Shown: positions 1-6,891 of the stretch, piece by piece
Numbering within the stretch: the first letter of the stretch is position 1
Layout: each line of letters starts with the position of its first letter
Assembly (NCBI GenBank): GCA_016209865.1
Contig: JACQVL010000097.1
Span: forward strand, 1 to 11,465
DNA: 11,465 nt
Source: Candidatus Latescibacterota bacterium
Lineage (GTDB): Bacteria; JAAXHH01; JACQVL01
Reading direction: 5' to 3'
Translations under genes and position numbers: made by a program
The notes under the pieces: generated by a model
Seen by the model: only the letters and a program-made list of their open reading frames with translations
What the model was told of the DNA's origin: nothing
Databases searched by the model: none

Positions 1-3
1 CCG

Positions 4-88
4 CCGCTCAAGCGAGCGGGCTGATCGTACAAAGCCCCGTCAACGGGGCTGGGAGCGGAGCCCCGCAGGGATTTGGTCTGATCAGCCC
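4..88 (-). terminator. Multi-hairpin segment downstream of the last barrel gene; possible terminator or repetitive structured element
   Basis: Four inverted repeats are packed here. A 9-bp perfect pair (18-26 with 80-88, GGGCTGATC/GATCAGCCC) encloses a 7-bp stem with a TCAA loop (33-39 with 44-50, AGCCCCG/CGGGGCT) and a 4-bp GC stem (55-58 with 63-66). A 6-bp stem with an AAGC loop (4-9 with 14-19) overlaps the left arm of the outer pair by two bases. On the minus strand it starts 20 bp after the stop of the gene ending at 108, and the 7-bp hairpin is followed by TTTGT, a weak T tract. It could be a terminator, a REP/BIME-like dispersed repeat or a cloverleaf-like RNA. The base pairing is directly visible; the role is inferred. 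Confidence 0.45.
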
Positions 89-107
89 ACTCCTTCAGGG
101 CGGAAAC

Positions 108-749
108 TCAAAAAACGATCATCATCCGCAGCGCCCCGTAGAGGCCGTTGGCCCAGAGGCCGAGGGTATCATTGTCCCCTTTCTCCTTGAGATCAAACGC
201 AACGTTGCCCTGAAACCCGCCTTCCACCCCCAGCGCGAAGTGCGGGTGCAGAAAATGCTCCCCGCCCAACCCGACGTGGAACCCCATCAAGGTGGCGCTG
301 ACGCTCGACTCACTGGTTTCGATCGCCCCGTCGAAACGGCGGAACTCGTCCTTGTCGGTGCCAGACAGCCGGCCAATACTCACGCCCGCCGCGATGTTGC
401 CGCGCGTGCGGCCATCGGGGGAATGCCAGACGTCGACCCAGCCGGAGGGACCGATCTGGAACAGCGTGGCGTTGAAGGTCTCCTTGCTTCCCAACTGCCC
501 GTTAAAGACGTTCTTCTCTGTGCTGCGCAGGACGGTAAAGCCCGGTCCCAGCCCCAGTCCGAAGCGGTCGCCGCGGAAGCCGACGTTGAACTGGGGGGCG
601 CTGATGCTGCCGAACAGGTTTTGCAGGGCGCCTACGGGTGAACGCACCCAGAGCACGAAGCCCTGCGCGGGCTCCTGGCTCTCCGCCGCCCGTGGTCCAG
701 CTATGAGGAGTGTACCGACGAGGCACGCTATAACGATGAATGATCGCAT
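108..749 (-). CDS. Predicted outer-membrane beta-barrel protein (213 aa)
   Basis: The product is an exported protein likely to sit in the outer membrane. Residues 1-24 form a signal peptide (short basic start, hydrophobic core FIVIACLVGTLLIAG, small residues near 21-24). The mature part has alternating polar and hydrophobic strands with Gly and aromatic residues (for example FRGDRFGLGLGPGF and FHVGLGG). It ends ALRMMIVF, with the C-terminal Phe typical of barrel proteins recognised by BamA. The start ATG at 749 has GGAGG 7 nt upstream. It lies 138 bp after the glycine-rich gene ending at 888, the same order as in the two pairs further right, but its sequence is clearly different from the barrels at 7112-7726 and 9578-10210. 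No ligand or transport substrate can be read from it. I do not recognise a specific family. Confidence 0.8.
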   Translation of the reverse strand: MRSFIVIACLVGTLLIAGPRAAESQEPAQGFVLWVRSPVGALQNLFGSISAPQFNVGFRGDRFGLGLGPGFTVLRSTEKNVFNGQLGSKETFNATLFQIGPSGWVDVWHSPDGRTRGNIAAGVSIGRLSGTDKDEFRRFDGAIETSESSVSATLMGFHVGLGGEHFLHPHFALGVEGGFQGNVAFDLKEKGDNDTLGLWANGLYGALRMMIVF

Positions 750-862
750 GTGATCGCCTCCTTGTCAGAGGATGAGAGATGGATAGAACTGCCACTCATG
801 GAGTGACAGGGTACAAGACAAGGTTCATCCGAGATTTTGGTGGGAACAGGTCTGGGTCATGC

Positions 863-890
863 TGAGCCGAAGGCGAAACATTCCGGCTCA
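863..890 (-). terminator. Hairpin overlapping the stop codon of the 888-1925 gene
   Basis: On the minus strand the stop codon TGA begins a stem TGAGCCGGAA, which pairs with TTCGGCTCA after a 9-nt loop (TGTTTCGCC), with one bulged base. The arms are 881-890 and 863-871. There is no clear T tract, so it may be a weak terminator, an RNA-stability hairpin or a copy of a dispersed palindrome. The pairing is seen; the function is inferred. Confidence 0.35.
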
Positions 891-1925
891 AAAGCGCAGC
901 GAGACCAGGTTCACCGTCAGGTCTCGTGAACCCCTCTGTCCGTCACAGCGGCGTCCCGCATGGAGCCACGGACGCTCACAGCACTGGACTCCTTCATAGC
1001 CGTGGAACTGAGGGCGCGGAGACGGGGCGCGCACGGTCTTCCGGGTCGCGTTAAACCCAATCACTCCGCCTAAGGTCGGCAGAGCGTATAATTTGAACCA
1101 AAAAGACTGATGGTCGGGATCACCGGGCATGAGGAAGAAGGTCAGCAAGCCCAGTGTACTCCCGGCCAACGTCGCTCCATACGACCCGTTATCACGCCCG
1201 GCGGTACCGACGGCATAGACGCCCAGCGAACTCCCGACCGCCGTGCCGATTAATCCTCCGAGTACGAATGCGCCAAATCCATCCCATTCACCACGATGGG
1301 GCCCCGTCATCTGATACGCCATATTGGCCAGGACCACACTTCCAGCAAGGCCTGACAGTCCACCGACTGCGAGTTCGCCCACGATGCGGTCTGGTTTCAA
1401 GGATCTCGGAACTCTTCCCGCCGGTCCGACCTGAACGGATCGAATGTCCGCCCACCGGAGCGCGACCTCGACCTCCCGGTCGTTCCGTCCCATGCGCGGC
1501 ATGGCCACGATTTCGGATCGATTCACCGTGACTCGTGCATCGCCAGGAGTCTGGATGGCCACCTGGCTCTCCGTCACCCGGACGACCCGGCCGGGGATGA
1601 GTGCCCCGTCTGCACGATGGATGACCACCGGGACTTTGCTCACCGCCACCGGCAGAGATTGCTGTCGCAACAACTCCAGCGGGGCATCGGCGCTGGAGAG
1701 GACAAGACTGCTGTCCGTCATCCGGAGAATCTGGCCTGAGAGAACAGGATCATCCTGGAGAGTGACGAACACCCGGTCGTTGGGACGGATGGACGGGATG
1801 TTCACAGCCACTGGCATGAAACGGAACGGCTGGATACTGTCTTCCTGAGCATGAGAGCCTGACCGCACTGACTCCTCGCCCAGGAAGATGAGTACCAGCA
1901 CAGCCATGAGCATGGATCGAGGCAT
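888..1925 (-). CDS. Exported protein with two SH3/LSm-like repeats and a glycine-rich membrane region (345 aa)
   Basis: The signal peptide covers about residues 1-27 (MLMAVLVLIFLG core, ending SGSHAQ). Two small beta-rich units follow: 49-98 (NDRVFVTLQ, LSGQILRMTDSSLVLSS) and 100-168 (VVIHRADGALIPGRVVRVTES, RSEIVAMPRM, ALRWADIRSVQV). Their style matches small SH3 or LSm-like barrels, but no named family is claimed. Residues 181-293 are hydrophobic and Gly/Ala-rich, with several possible membrane segments resembling those in the 10331-11284 product. The last residues, LTVNLVSLRF, look like a terminal beta-strand ending in Phe. The lipoprotein at 6205-6891 and the fragment at 5976-6140 are homologous to the first part. 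The start at 1925 has AAGGAG 10 nt upstream, and the gene lies 28 bp after the NHL-protein gene, so co-transcription is likely. Residues 300-335 are oddly rich in Arg and Cys. Function unknown. Confidence 0.85.
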   Translation of the reverse strand: MPRSMLMAVLVLIFLGEESVRSGSHAQEDSIQPFRFMPVAVNIPSIRPNDRVFVTLQDDPVLSGQILRMTDSSLVLSSADAPLELLRQQSLPVAVSKVPVVIHRADGALIPGRVVRVTESQVAIQTPGDARVTVNRSEIVAMPRMGRNDREVEVALRWADIRSVQVGPAGRVPRSLKPDRIVGELAVGGLSGLAGSVVLANMAYQMTGPHRGEWDGFGAFVLGGLIGTAVGSSLGVYAVGTAGRDNGSYGATLAGSTLGLLTFFLMPGDPDHQSFWFKLYALPTLGGVIGFNATRKTVRAPSPRPQFHGYEGVQCCERPWLHAGRRCDGQRGSRDLTVNLVSLRF

Positions 1926-1953
1926 ACCACACCCTCTCCTTCCGGTCTTCTCG

Positions 1954-4900
1954 TCACTTGACCAGGGTCATCCGGCGGGTCTGGGTGAATCCAGTGCTCG
2001 TCGTCATGCGGTACAGGTAGACCCCGCTGGCCACTCCCATCCCCTGCGCATTCCGCCCGTCCCAGACGACCACATACCGGCCTGGGGGCTGCCGGACATC
2101 CACCAAACGGAATACTTCCTGTCCAAGCAGGTTGTAGACCGTGAGGGTCACGTGTGCGGTCTGGGGCACTTCATAGGCGATCTGGGTGGCCGGGTTAAAG
2201 GGGTTTGGATGGTTTGGTTTTAAGGTAAACGCGGCCGGCATTATGGAGACCTTCACCGCCGTCGTCCCCAACGTGACCGGGACCGCCCGCGCCCCGCGAT
2301 CCGCCAGTACCATCTCCGAGAGCGTCAGGGTGGGCATCGCACCCGGTTCGCCGAGCAGCGTCACTGGAATCAGCAGGGCAGGACCATCGCCTGGCGCGAT
2401 CACACGACCGGTCACACTGTAGACCACGACCCGGAGTGTCCCGTCGGTAATTCGGCTCTCAACCGTCATCCCCTCGGCCCGGCCGATCGCCTGGGGCAGG
2501 CCGGGCTGGAGTCGTGCGGCATCAAACCTGAAGCTCGCCTGGACTCCCGCGATCACCCCGTCCGTCCGCATCGTGACTGGGATAGCGGTCTGACCGGATG
2601 TCAGTGGCTGCGGGTCTCCCAGGTTCACCGTCACCGGACTCATCGTCCTATCCGCGATGACCTTCGTCTCACCGCCCAGAATCCGGTTGACCATCCAGAC
2701 GAGGTCGAGGATGTTGATCGCCCCATCGTCATTCGGGTCTGCGACGAAGCGCGCGAAGCCGGACGGCGTCGGCAAGAGACCGAGGATAACCTGGACTTCT
2801 TTGATCACATCCAGGATATCGATCTGGCCATCCCCATCGCCGAGCGGGCCGCCCGCCAGATCGCCGCGCTGCCCGATCTGGATCTTCCCCGGCTGCATCG
2901 TGTGAACGAGCGCACGGCTGGACGGATCGGACAGGAGGTCGTTCCATACAGCAAGGTCGATAACTTTTCCATGAGCGATGTCCGGGCTGATGTCGTAGAC
3001 GAGTTGCAGCACTGTACGCTCACCCAGGGGCAACGTCGCTCCGCTGGGACTGAAAAGGAGCACGGTCGTTATCCCGTTCGCGTCTGTAGCGGACGAGGCC
3101 GTAAACCCCTCAGTCTCCATATCGTTGATGATTCCATGAAAACGGACATCAGGGGTTGGGTCTGCCCCGTCGCGTGGTTGAACCTTGAACTGGATGCCTG
3201 CGACCTCGGTGCTGGTGTCCAGCTCGACCAGGACGATCGCCTGGCTGCCCGGCCGCGTGAAGGCGTCTGTGAACTGGAGATGGATTCTGAGACCGCCTCC
3301 AGTCAGGGGGATCAGCGTCGGACTCCCCACGGCGTTGTGCTGGAGACGGAGGGTCGCCGTCTTGACGCCAGCCGCGGTCGGAGCGAACGTCACACTCACT
3401 CGATCGCTGGCTCCAGCAGCCACACTGACGTTCGTCGGGGACACTCTGAACAACCCGGCGTCGTTCCCGTCAACGGTGATCTGAGACACGGTGAGCGTGG
3501 CCGTGCCCGGATTAAAGATCGTCAGCATAGCCGTCTGTGTCTGCCCAGGGATGACCGTCCCGAAATCCAGGGATAGCGGATCCACCGTAAGAGCCGGCGC
3601 GATTCCCTGCCCTTTCAGCGTGACCTGGACGAGGGGGATCACGGAGTCGTTGCTGTGCGCCTGTAACGTCCCATCGACCAGTCCGGCTGCCGTCGGGGAG
3701 AAGAACACCTGGACGACCTGGGCGGCTCCGGGAGCCACCGTGAAATTCTCCGGAGTGACCGTGTAGGCCGGGTGATTGGTGCTGAGAGCCACGGTCAGCG
3801 GGGCTGTTCCGTTATTGTCTATTGTGACGAGTGCCGGCCCCCCGACCGTACCTGCCGCGACCGTCCCGAAATCCAGGGACAGAGGGTCAACGTTGATGAT
3901 AGGGGCCGGAGGGCTGATGATTTTCCGGATGCGGTGATCCCCTTGATTCGCGATGTAGAAGTTCCCCGTCTGATCGGCATAGACACCGGTAGGACTGCTC
4001 AAATAGGCTTGCGTTGCCGGTCCTCCCTCGCCCACATTCCCAAAGTTTCCACCTCCGGCAACGGTGGTGATCACTCCATTGACGTCTACTTTTCTGATGC
4101 GCTCGTTGCGGAGGTCCGCGATAAAGAGGTTTCCCGTTCCATCCATGGCGAGGCCAGTCGGCAGGTCTAAGCGGGCCTGAGTCGCCAGACCTCCATCGCC
4201 AAAGAACCCACCATTATTGAAGCCGGTTGGTCCACTCCCGGCGATCGTGGTGATTACCCCGTTCGTGTCCACTTTCCGGATGCGCTGGTTTCCGGTATCC
4301 GCGAGATAAAGGTTTCCGGTTTTGTCCACGAAGAGACCAGAGGGACTATCTAAGCGAGCCTGAGTGGCCAACCCTCCATCACCCGCAAAGCTCCCGTTCT
4401 CGTAGCCAGTAGGACCGCTCCCGGCGATGGTGGTGATGATGCCGTTGGAGTCCACCTTCCGAATGCGGTGGCCGCCTTGATCCGTGAAATAGAGATTCCT
4501 CGTCTCATCTACAAAAAGACTGGTAGGGTTGTAGAAGCTGGCCTGGGTTGCCGGGCCTCCATCACCCAAAGGGCCAAACGCATTCCCCGTCCCGGCGATC
4601 GTGGTGATTACCCCGTTCGTGTCCACTTTCCGGATGCGCTGGTTACTGGTATCCGCGATGTAGATCGTCCCCTCACCGGTCACAAAAACAGCCCAGGGAA
4701 AGTACAGGCGGGCCTGAGTCGCCAATCCCCCATCACCCGCGAACCCACTACTCCCATTGCCAGCGATGGTGGTGATGATCCCACCGGTGTCCACTTTCCG
4801 GATACGGTGGTTTTCCGGGTCTCCGATGTAGAGGGTTCCATCCCGATCCACAAAGACGCGGGTGGGCTGATTCAAGCTGGCCTGGGTTGCCAGTCCTCCA

Positions 4901-5037
4901 TCCCCTGAGAAGCCGCGCGTTCCGTTCCCGGCAACGGTCACGATGGTACCGGACATCTGTGTCCATCCGATTTCTACAGACATCGTCAACCCCGTCGCGA
5001 CGACGAGGAGCAGTGAGATCGATCGGTATCGGTTCAT
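1954..5037 (-). CDS. Secreted NHL-propeller protein with anchor-D, cohesin/dockerin-like and type IX-like sorting domains (1027 aa)
   Basis: This is a large surface or secreted protein. Residues 1-27 are a signal peptide. Residues 33-372 hold six NHL blades (GDGGLATQA...LYIADTGNQRIRKVD...ITTIAG), enough for one closed six-blade propeller. Two 'choice-of-anchor D'/ASH-type Ig domains follow (378-478 and 480-580, each with LSLDFGTV). A cohesin-like beta-sandwich spans about 583-718. Dockerin-like EF loops lie at 732-753 and 767-788. A second cohesin-like domain covers about 800-930. A FlgD-Ig/type IX sorting-like end covers 933-1027 (PNPFNPATQIAYEVP, GQEV, GVYLYRM). An upstream in-frame start would extend to 5292, but those residues overlap the previous gene and are Arg/Trp/Cys-rich. 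GGAGG lies 5 nt before the ATG at 5037, against 2 nt before the one at 5040. The gene follows the phosphatidyltransferase gene by 16 bp. Likely role is adhesion or ligand binding; no catalytic motif was seen. Confidence 0.92.
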   Translation of the reverse strand: MNRYRSISLLLVVATGLTMSVEIGWTQMSGTIVTVAGNGTRGFSGDGGLATQASLNQPTRVFVDRDGTLYIGDPENHRIRKVDTGGIITTIAGNGSSGFAGDGGLATQARLYFPWAVFVTGEGTIYIADTSNQRIRKVDTNGVITTIAGTGNAFGPLGDGGPATQASFYNPTSLFVDETRNLYFTDQGGHRIRKVDSNGIITTIAGSGPTGYENGSFAGDGGLATQARLDSPSGLFVDKTGNLYLADTGNQRIRKVDTNGVITTIAGSGPTGFNNGGFFGDGGLATQARLDLPTGLAMDGTGNLFIADLRNERIRKVDVNGVITTVAGGGNFGNVGEGGPATQAYLSSPTGVYADQTGNFYIANQGDHRIRKIISPPAPIINVDPLSLDFGTVAAGTVGGPALVTIDNNGTAPLTVALSTNHPAYTVTPENFTVAPGAAQVVQVFFSPTAAGLVDGTLQAHSNDSVIPLVQVTLKGQGIAPALTVDPLSLDFGTVIPGQTQTAMLTIFNPGTATLTVSQITVDGNDAGLFRVSPTNVSVAAGASDRVSVTFAPTAAGVKTATLRLQHNAVGSPTLIPLTGGGLRIHLQFTDAFTRPGSQAIVLVELDTSTEVAGIQFKVQPRDGADPTPDVRFHGIINDMETEGFTASSATDANGITTVLLFSPSGATLPLGERTVLQLVYDISPDIAHGKVIDLAVWNDLLSDPSSRALVHTMQPGKIQIGQRGDLAGGPLGDGDGQIDILDVIKEVQVILGLLPTPSGFARFVADPNDDGAINILDLVWMVNRILGGETKVIADRTMSPVTVNLGDPQPLTSGQTAIPVTMRTDGVIAGVQASFRFDAARLQPGLPQAIGRAEGMTVESRITDGTLRVVVYSVTGRVIAPGDGPALLIPVTLLGEPGAMPTLTLSEMVLADRGARAVPVTLGTTAVKVSIMPAAFTLKPNHPNPFNPATQIAYEVPQTAHVTLTVYNLLGQEVFRLVDVRQPPGRYVVVWDGRNAQGMGVASGVYLYRMTTSTGFTQTRRMTLVK
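4236..4290 (-). repeat. 55-bp exact direct repeat, copy 1 (partner 4590-4644)
   Basis: This stretch within the NHL region is identical at all 55 positions to 4590-4644. It encodes the same KVDTNGVITTIAG-containing blade segment. The two copies are 354 bp apart, which is exactly 118 codons or two blades. Other blades differ at many synonymous sites. Confidence 0.95.
4590..4644 (-). repeat. 55-bp exact direct repeat, copy 2 (partner 4236-4290)
   Basis: Identical to 4236-4290 by direct base comparison. Both lie in the same reading frame of the propeller gene, so recombination between them would remove two blades (118 residues) without breaking the frame. Confidence 0.95.
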
Positions 5038-5053
5038 CATGCCCTCCTGGGAT

Positions 5054-5731
5054 TCATTGTCCATGAGAGTTGAGACGCTTCGCCTCCATATCCAATCGCC
5101 ACAACGTTCTCTGCATCCTGAACACCAGGGCAGCCACCACCAGCAGGCCGACGACCACGGTGGCCGGAACCGACACAACGAAATGCTGCGTGCCGGTGAA
5201 CACCAGGATGGTGTTGACGAGGATAAACAGCACCCGTGCCTCGGTCGGGCCGAACCGGAAGAAGTGAACCCGGAGCTGGTTGGTCGCCGCAAAGGCCAGG
5301 TACGAGTGCACCAGCAGTGCGCCCAGGAGGGTGAGCAGGGCCAGGAAATAGAACGCCAGGCCGGGCGGTGCGATCAGGGAATAGCCGATGATGATCGAGC
5401 TCAGGAAAAGGTAATCGAGGAAGTGATCCATGTAGAAGCCCCATTTGACGAGGCCGGTATTGCGCAGTTTGCCGATTTTCCCGTCGAGCACGTCCGTGAG
5501 ATACTGCATGGCGATCATCAGCGACACCCCCCACAGCCAGTGCAGGGACGACCGCGCCAGCCCGCTGAACACGATGATGAGGCCGCTCCACAGGATCGTG
5601 AGACTGGTCAGGTGGTACGTCTCTACGCCCCTGGGAATCTTAGGCAGCACTTTGGAGACGAACACGTTCTCCGGGTCGGACAGGATGGAGACGCTCACGT
5701 GGGTCGCACCGCCAAAAGGAGTCTGATGCAT
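5054..5731 (-). CDS. CDP-alcohol phosphatidyltransferase family membrane protein (225 aa)
   Basis: Enzymes of this family transfer a phosphatidyl or phospho-alcohol group from a CDP-alcohol to an acceptor alcohol in the inner membrane. The signature reads D80-x2-D83-G84-x2-G87-K88-x9-G98-x3-D102-x3-D106, against the family's D-x2-D-G-x2-A-R-x8/9-G-x3-D-x3-D. All four Asp and both main Gly residues are kept, but the usual Ala-Arg is Gly-Lys. Several hydrophobic helices surround it (about 42-58, 66-79, 105-145, 165-205). HLTSLT at 40-45 resembles the usual N-terminal family helix. The start ATG at 5731 has AAGGAG 6 nt upstream. The gene ends 16 bp before the NHL-protein gene. The substrate cannot be told from the sequence; phospholipid or polar-lipid head-group synthesis is the family expectation. 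Confidence 0.85.
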   Translation of the reverse strand: MHQTPFGGATHVSVSILSDPENVFVSKVLPKIPRGVETYHLTSLTILWSGLIIVFSGLARSSLHWLWGVSLMIAMQYLTDVLDGKIGKLRNTGLVKWGFYMDHFLDYLFLSSIIIGYSLIAPPGLAFYFLALLTLLGALLVHSYLAFAATNQLRVHFFRFGPTEARVLFILVNTILVFTGTQHFVVSVPATVVVGLLVVAALVFRMQRTLWRLDMEAKRLNSHGQ

Positions 5732-5873
5732 ACGTATCTCCTTAGTTCTGGGTCTCTCTGATGAGTTTCATTGATTGGCCTTTACTGAGCATTGGCCACC
5801 GATCATGTCTGTTCCGACCGTTGGTGTAAGCAATGGCCGTGCCATGTGAGGAATCAAAGTCACAAGGCATTGA
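5732..5873. other. Intergenic region of lower GC upstream of the phosphatidyltransferase gene
   Basis: I see no convincing gene or further match to the neighbouring paralogs here. GC is near 50% by counting, lower than the coding flanks. ATTGGCC occurs twice in direct orientation (within about 5774-5797), and TGGCC/GGCCA forms a weak dyad. A promoter for the 5731-888 operon would be expected here, but no clear -35/-10 pair stands out. Confidence 0.4.
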
Positions 5874-6212
5874 TCAAGAGTGGCTTAGGAAAACCGGTGT
5901 ACTGGAGGAGTGGGATGGACTACGCTGGAGGTTGGCAACTGTTGATAGCGAGAGGTGTTCAGGGGAGTGTGGTGTATGGAGCACCACCGGCACGTGACTC
6001 ACGGTCACCGGCAACGATTGTTGCTGCAAGAGTTCCACTGGCGCATCGGGACTGGACAGGACGAGGGGGCTGTCGGTGATCTGCACAACCAGGCCCGAGA
6101 GAGACGACCCGTTCTGGAGAGTCACCGACACCCGATCGTTGACCTGAACTCGTCCAATCGCCTGCAACGCGTGGTTAGGTGGCGCGCAGGCCCGCCGCGC
6201 TCGGCTACACAC
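5874..6212 (-). pseudogene. Truncated remnant related to the 888-1925 exported protein
   Basis: An open frame of 112 codons can be read from a GTG at 6212, but only its middle is recognisable. Residues 25-79 (6140-5976) match residues 49-103 of the 888-1925 product, with 38 of 55 identities counted by hand, including the shared segments LVLSS and QQSLPV. The match begins after the place where a signal peptide should be and stops abruptly at VVLH. The tail is Ser/Pro/His-rich with no resemblance to the rest of the family. The frame overlaps the end of the lipoprotein gene by 8 bp and has no good ribosome-binding site. It is best read as a gene fragment left by duplication and deletion. A small expressed SH3-like protein is a less likely alternative. 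Confidence 0.6.
6154..6180 (-). other. attC-like R''-side half site after the lipoprotein gene (tentative)
   Basis: On the minus strand, 25 nt past the TAG of the lipoprotein gene, the sequence reads ACCTAAC followed by CACGCGTTGCAGG. ACCTAAC fits the integron attC R'' consensus RYYYAAC, and the following GCGTTGCAG resembles the left part of many attC sites. No matching GTTRRRY partner appears within the next 100 bp. Instead the truncated paralog begins. The 7-mer alone is expected by chance about twenty times in a window of this size. Confidence 0.25.
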
Positions 6213-6891
6213 TGGTGAAGATCTTCCACCAAATCCGCAGGGGCCACAACAGCGTCCAGCCCAGGAAGGAATAATCCGAACGATCCAAGACCCCGATACT
6301 GTATAGGAAAAGCCCGATGGTCGTCACACTCACCACCGGGATGGTCACGACCACGGCCGTCTTCTTCCCATCCAACCTGACCACCTGGAGCGCTCGGATG
6401 TCTTGCCACGCGAGGGTGAGCGGGGTTTCAGCAGCTCCGGAATTCAAGCGCGATACGGCCACAATCTCGGTGCGTGGGACCGCGACGCTCCGCACCGATT
6501 GGACCAACCGGGGCGCGGGGTCCTTGACGACAACGGCAAGCCGGACGACCACCTCGTGGGCCGTCACCTGGACGATTTGTCCCGCCAGAGGCGTGCCGTG
6601 CTTCTGATGGACTCGCACCCAGGTGTCACTCACGAGCAGGGGCGATGCCGGCTGGTGGGTCGGCTCAACGGGGGAATCGGGCGTGAGCAGGACGAACGTG
6701 CTATCGGTGGTGTGCAGGATACGCCCCGCGAGCGTGGCCCCCCTGGAGAGCGTCACGATGACCCGATGGTTGATGGGAGCCTGGGGGGGGAGTGGAGGCG
6801 CAACGAGCTGGTATTGCCAGCATCCGGTGACAGTAAGATTGACGACGATCAACGGAACGATGAGGGAAGCCCAGGACTTGATCCGTATCAT
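6205..6891 (-). CDS. Predicted lipoprotein with two SH3/LSm-like repeats and a C-terminal membrane segment (228 aa)
   Basis: The N-terminus has a basic start, a hydrophobic core (LIVPLIVVNLTVTG) and a lipobox V21-T22-G23-C24, so lipidation at Cys24 is expected. Residues 41-170 align with 49-168 of the 888-1925 product: RVIVTL, L-x-G-x-IL-x-x-TDS, G-x-PLAGQIVQVT, then RTEIVAVSRL and W-x-DIRALQV. After this the protein differs from its relative. It has one likely membrane helix (about 178-200) and a Trp-rich end (WTLLWPLRIWWKIF) instead of the long glycine-rich region. The ATG at 6891 has GGGAGG 9 nt upstream. It overlaps a 33-codon upstream ORF by ATGA. The flanks carry attC-like half sites. 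Function unknown; a peripheral envelope role is inferred. Confidence 0.8.
   Translation of the reverse strand: MIRIKSWASLIVPLIVVNLTVTGCWQYQLVAPPLPPQAPINHRVIVTLSRGATLAGRILHTTDSTFVLLTPDSPVEPTHQPASPLLVSDTWVRVHQKHGTPLAGQIVQVTAHEVVVRLAVVVKDPAPRLVQSVRSVAVPRTEIVAVSRLNSGAAETPLTLAWQDIRALQVVRLDGKKTAVVVTIPVVSVTTIGLFLYSIGVLDRSDYSFLGWTLLWPLRIWWKIFTSV

Larger units (their letters stand above)
3922..4941 (-). repeat. Six in-frame NHL-blade repeats within the large secreted protein gene
   Basis: Six tandem coding units of roughly 50-60 codons each carry the pattern GDGG-x-ATQA, a Pro-x-(G/S/R) turn, D-x-x-GNLY-x-AD, then N/H-x-RIRKVD and ITTIAG. Blades 4 and 5 are longer because of a PTGYENGSFAG- or PTGFNNGGFFG-type loop before GDGG. 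The N-terminal strand TIVTVAG probably completes the sixth blade. These are protein repeats; uneven spacing and intact reading frame rule out a CRISPR array. Confidence 0.9.

Noticed and set aside
2902-3576. 224-codon plus-strand open frame and neighbouring frames across 2600-4900
   Set aside because: All lie opposite the NHL/Ig/cohesin gene, and their repeats are only the antisense reading of the blade repeats.
3922-4941. CRISPR-like periodic repeats
   Set aside because: The units are long, in frame, imperfect and encode NHL blades; there are no constant short repeats with unique spacers.
5041-5292. N-terminal extension of the NHL protein to 5292
   Set aside because: The added residues overlap the phosphatidyltransferase gene, have unlikely composition, and would bury the signal peptide inside the protein.
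4943-5761. 272-codon plus-strand open frame
   Set aside because: It is antisense to the phosphatidyltransferase gene, whose family motif is intact. The translation is rich in Gln, His, Arg and Glu without domain features, so it is a shadow frame.
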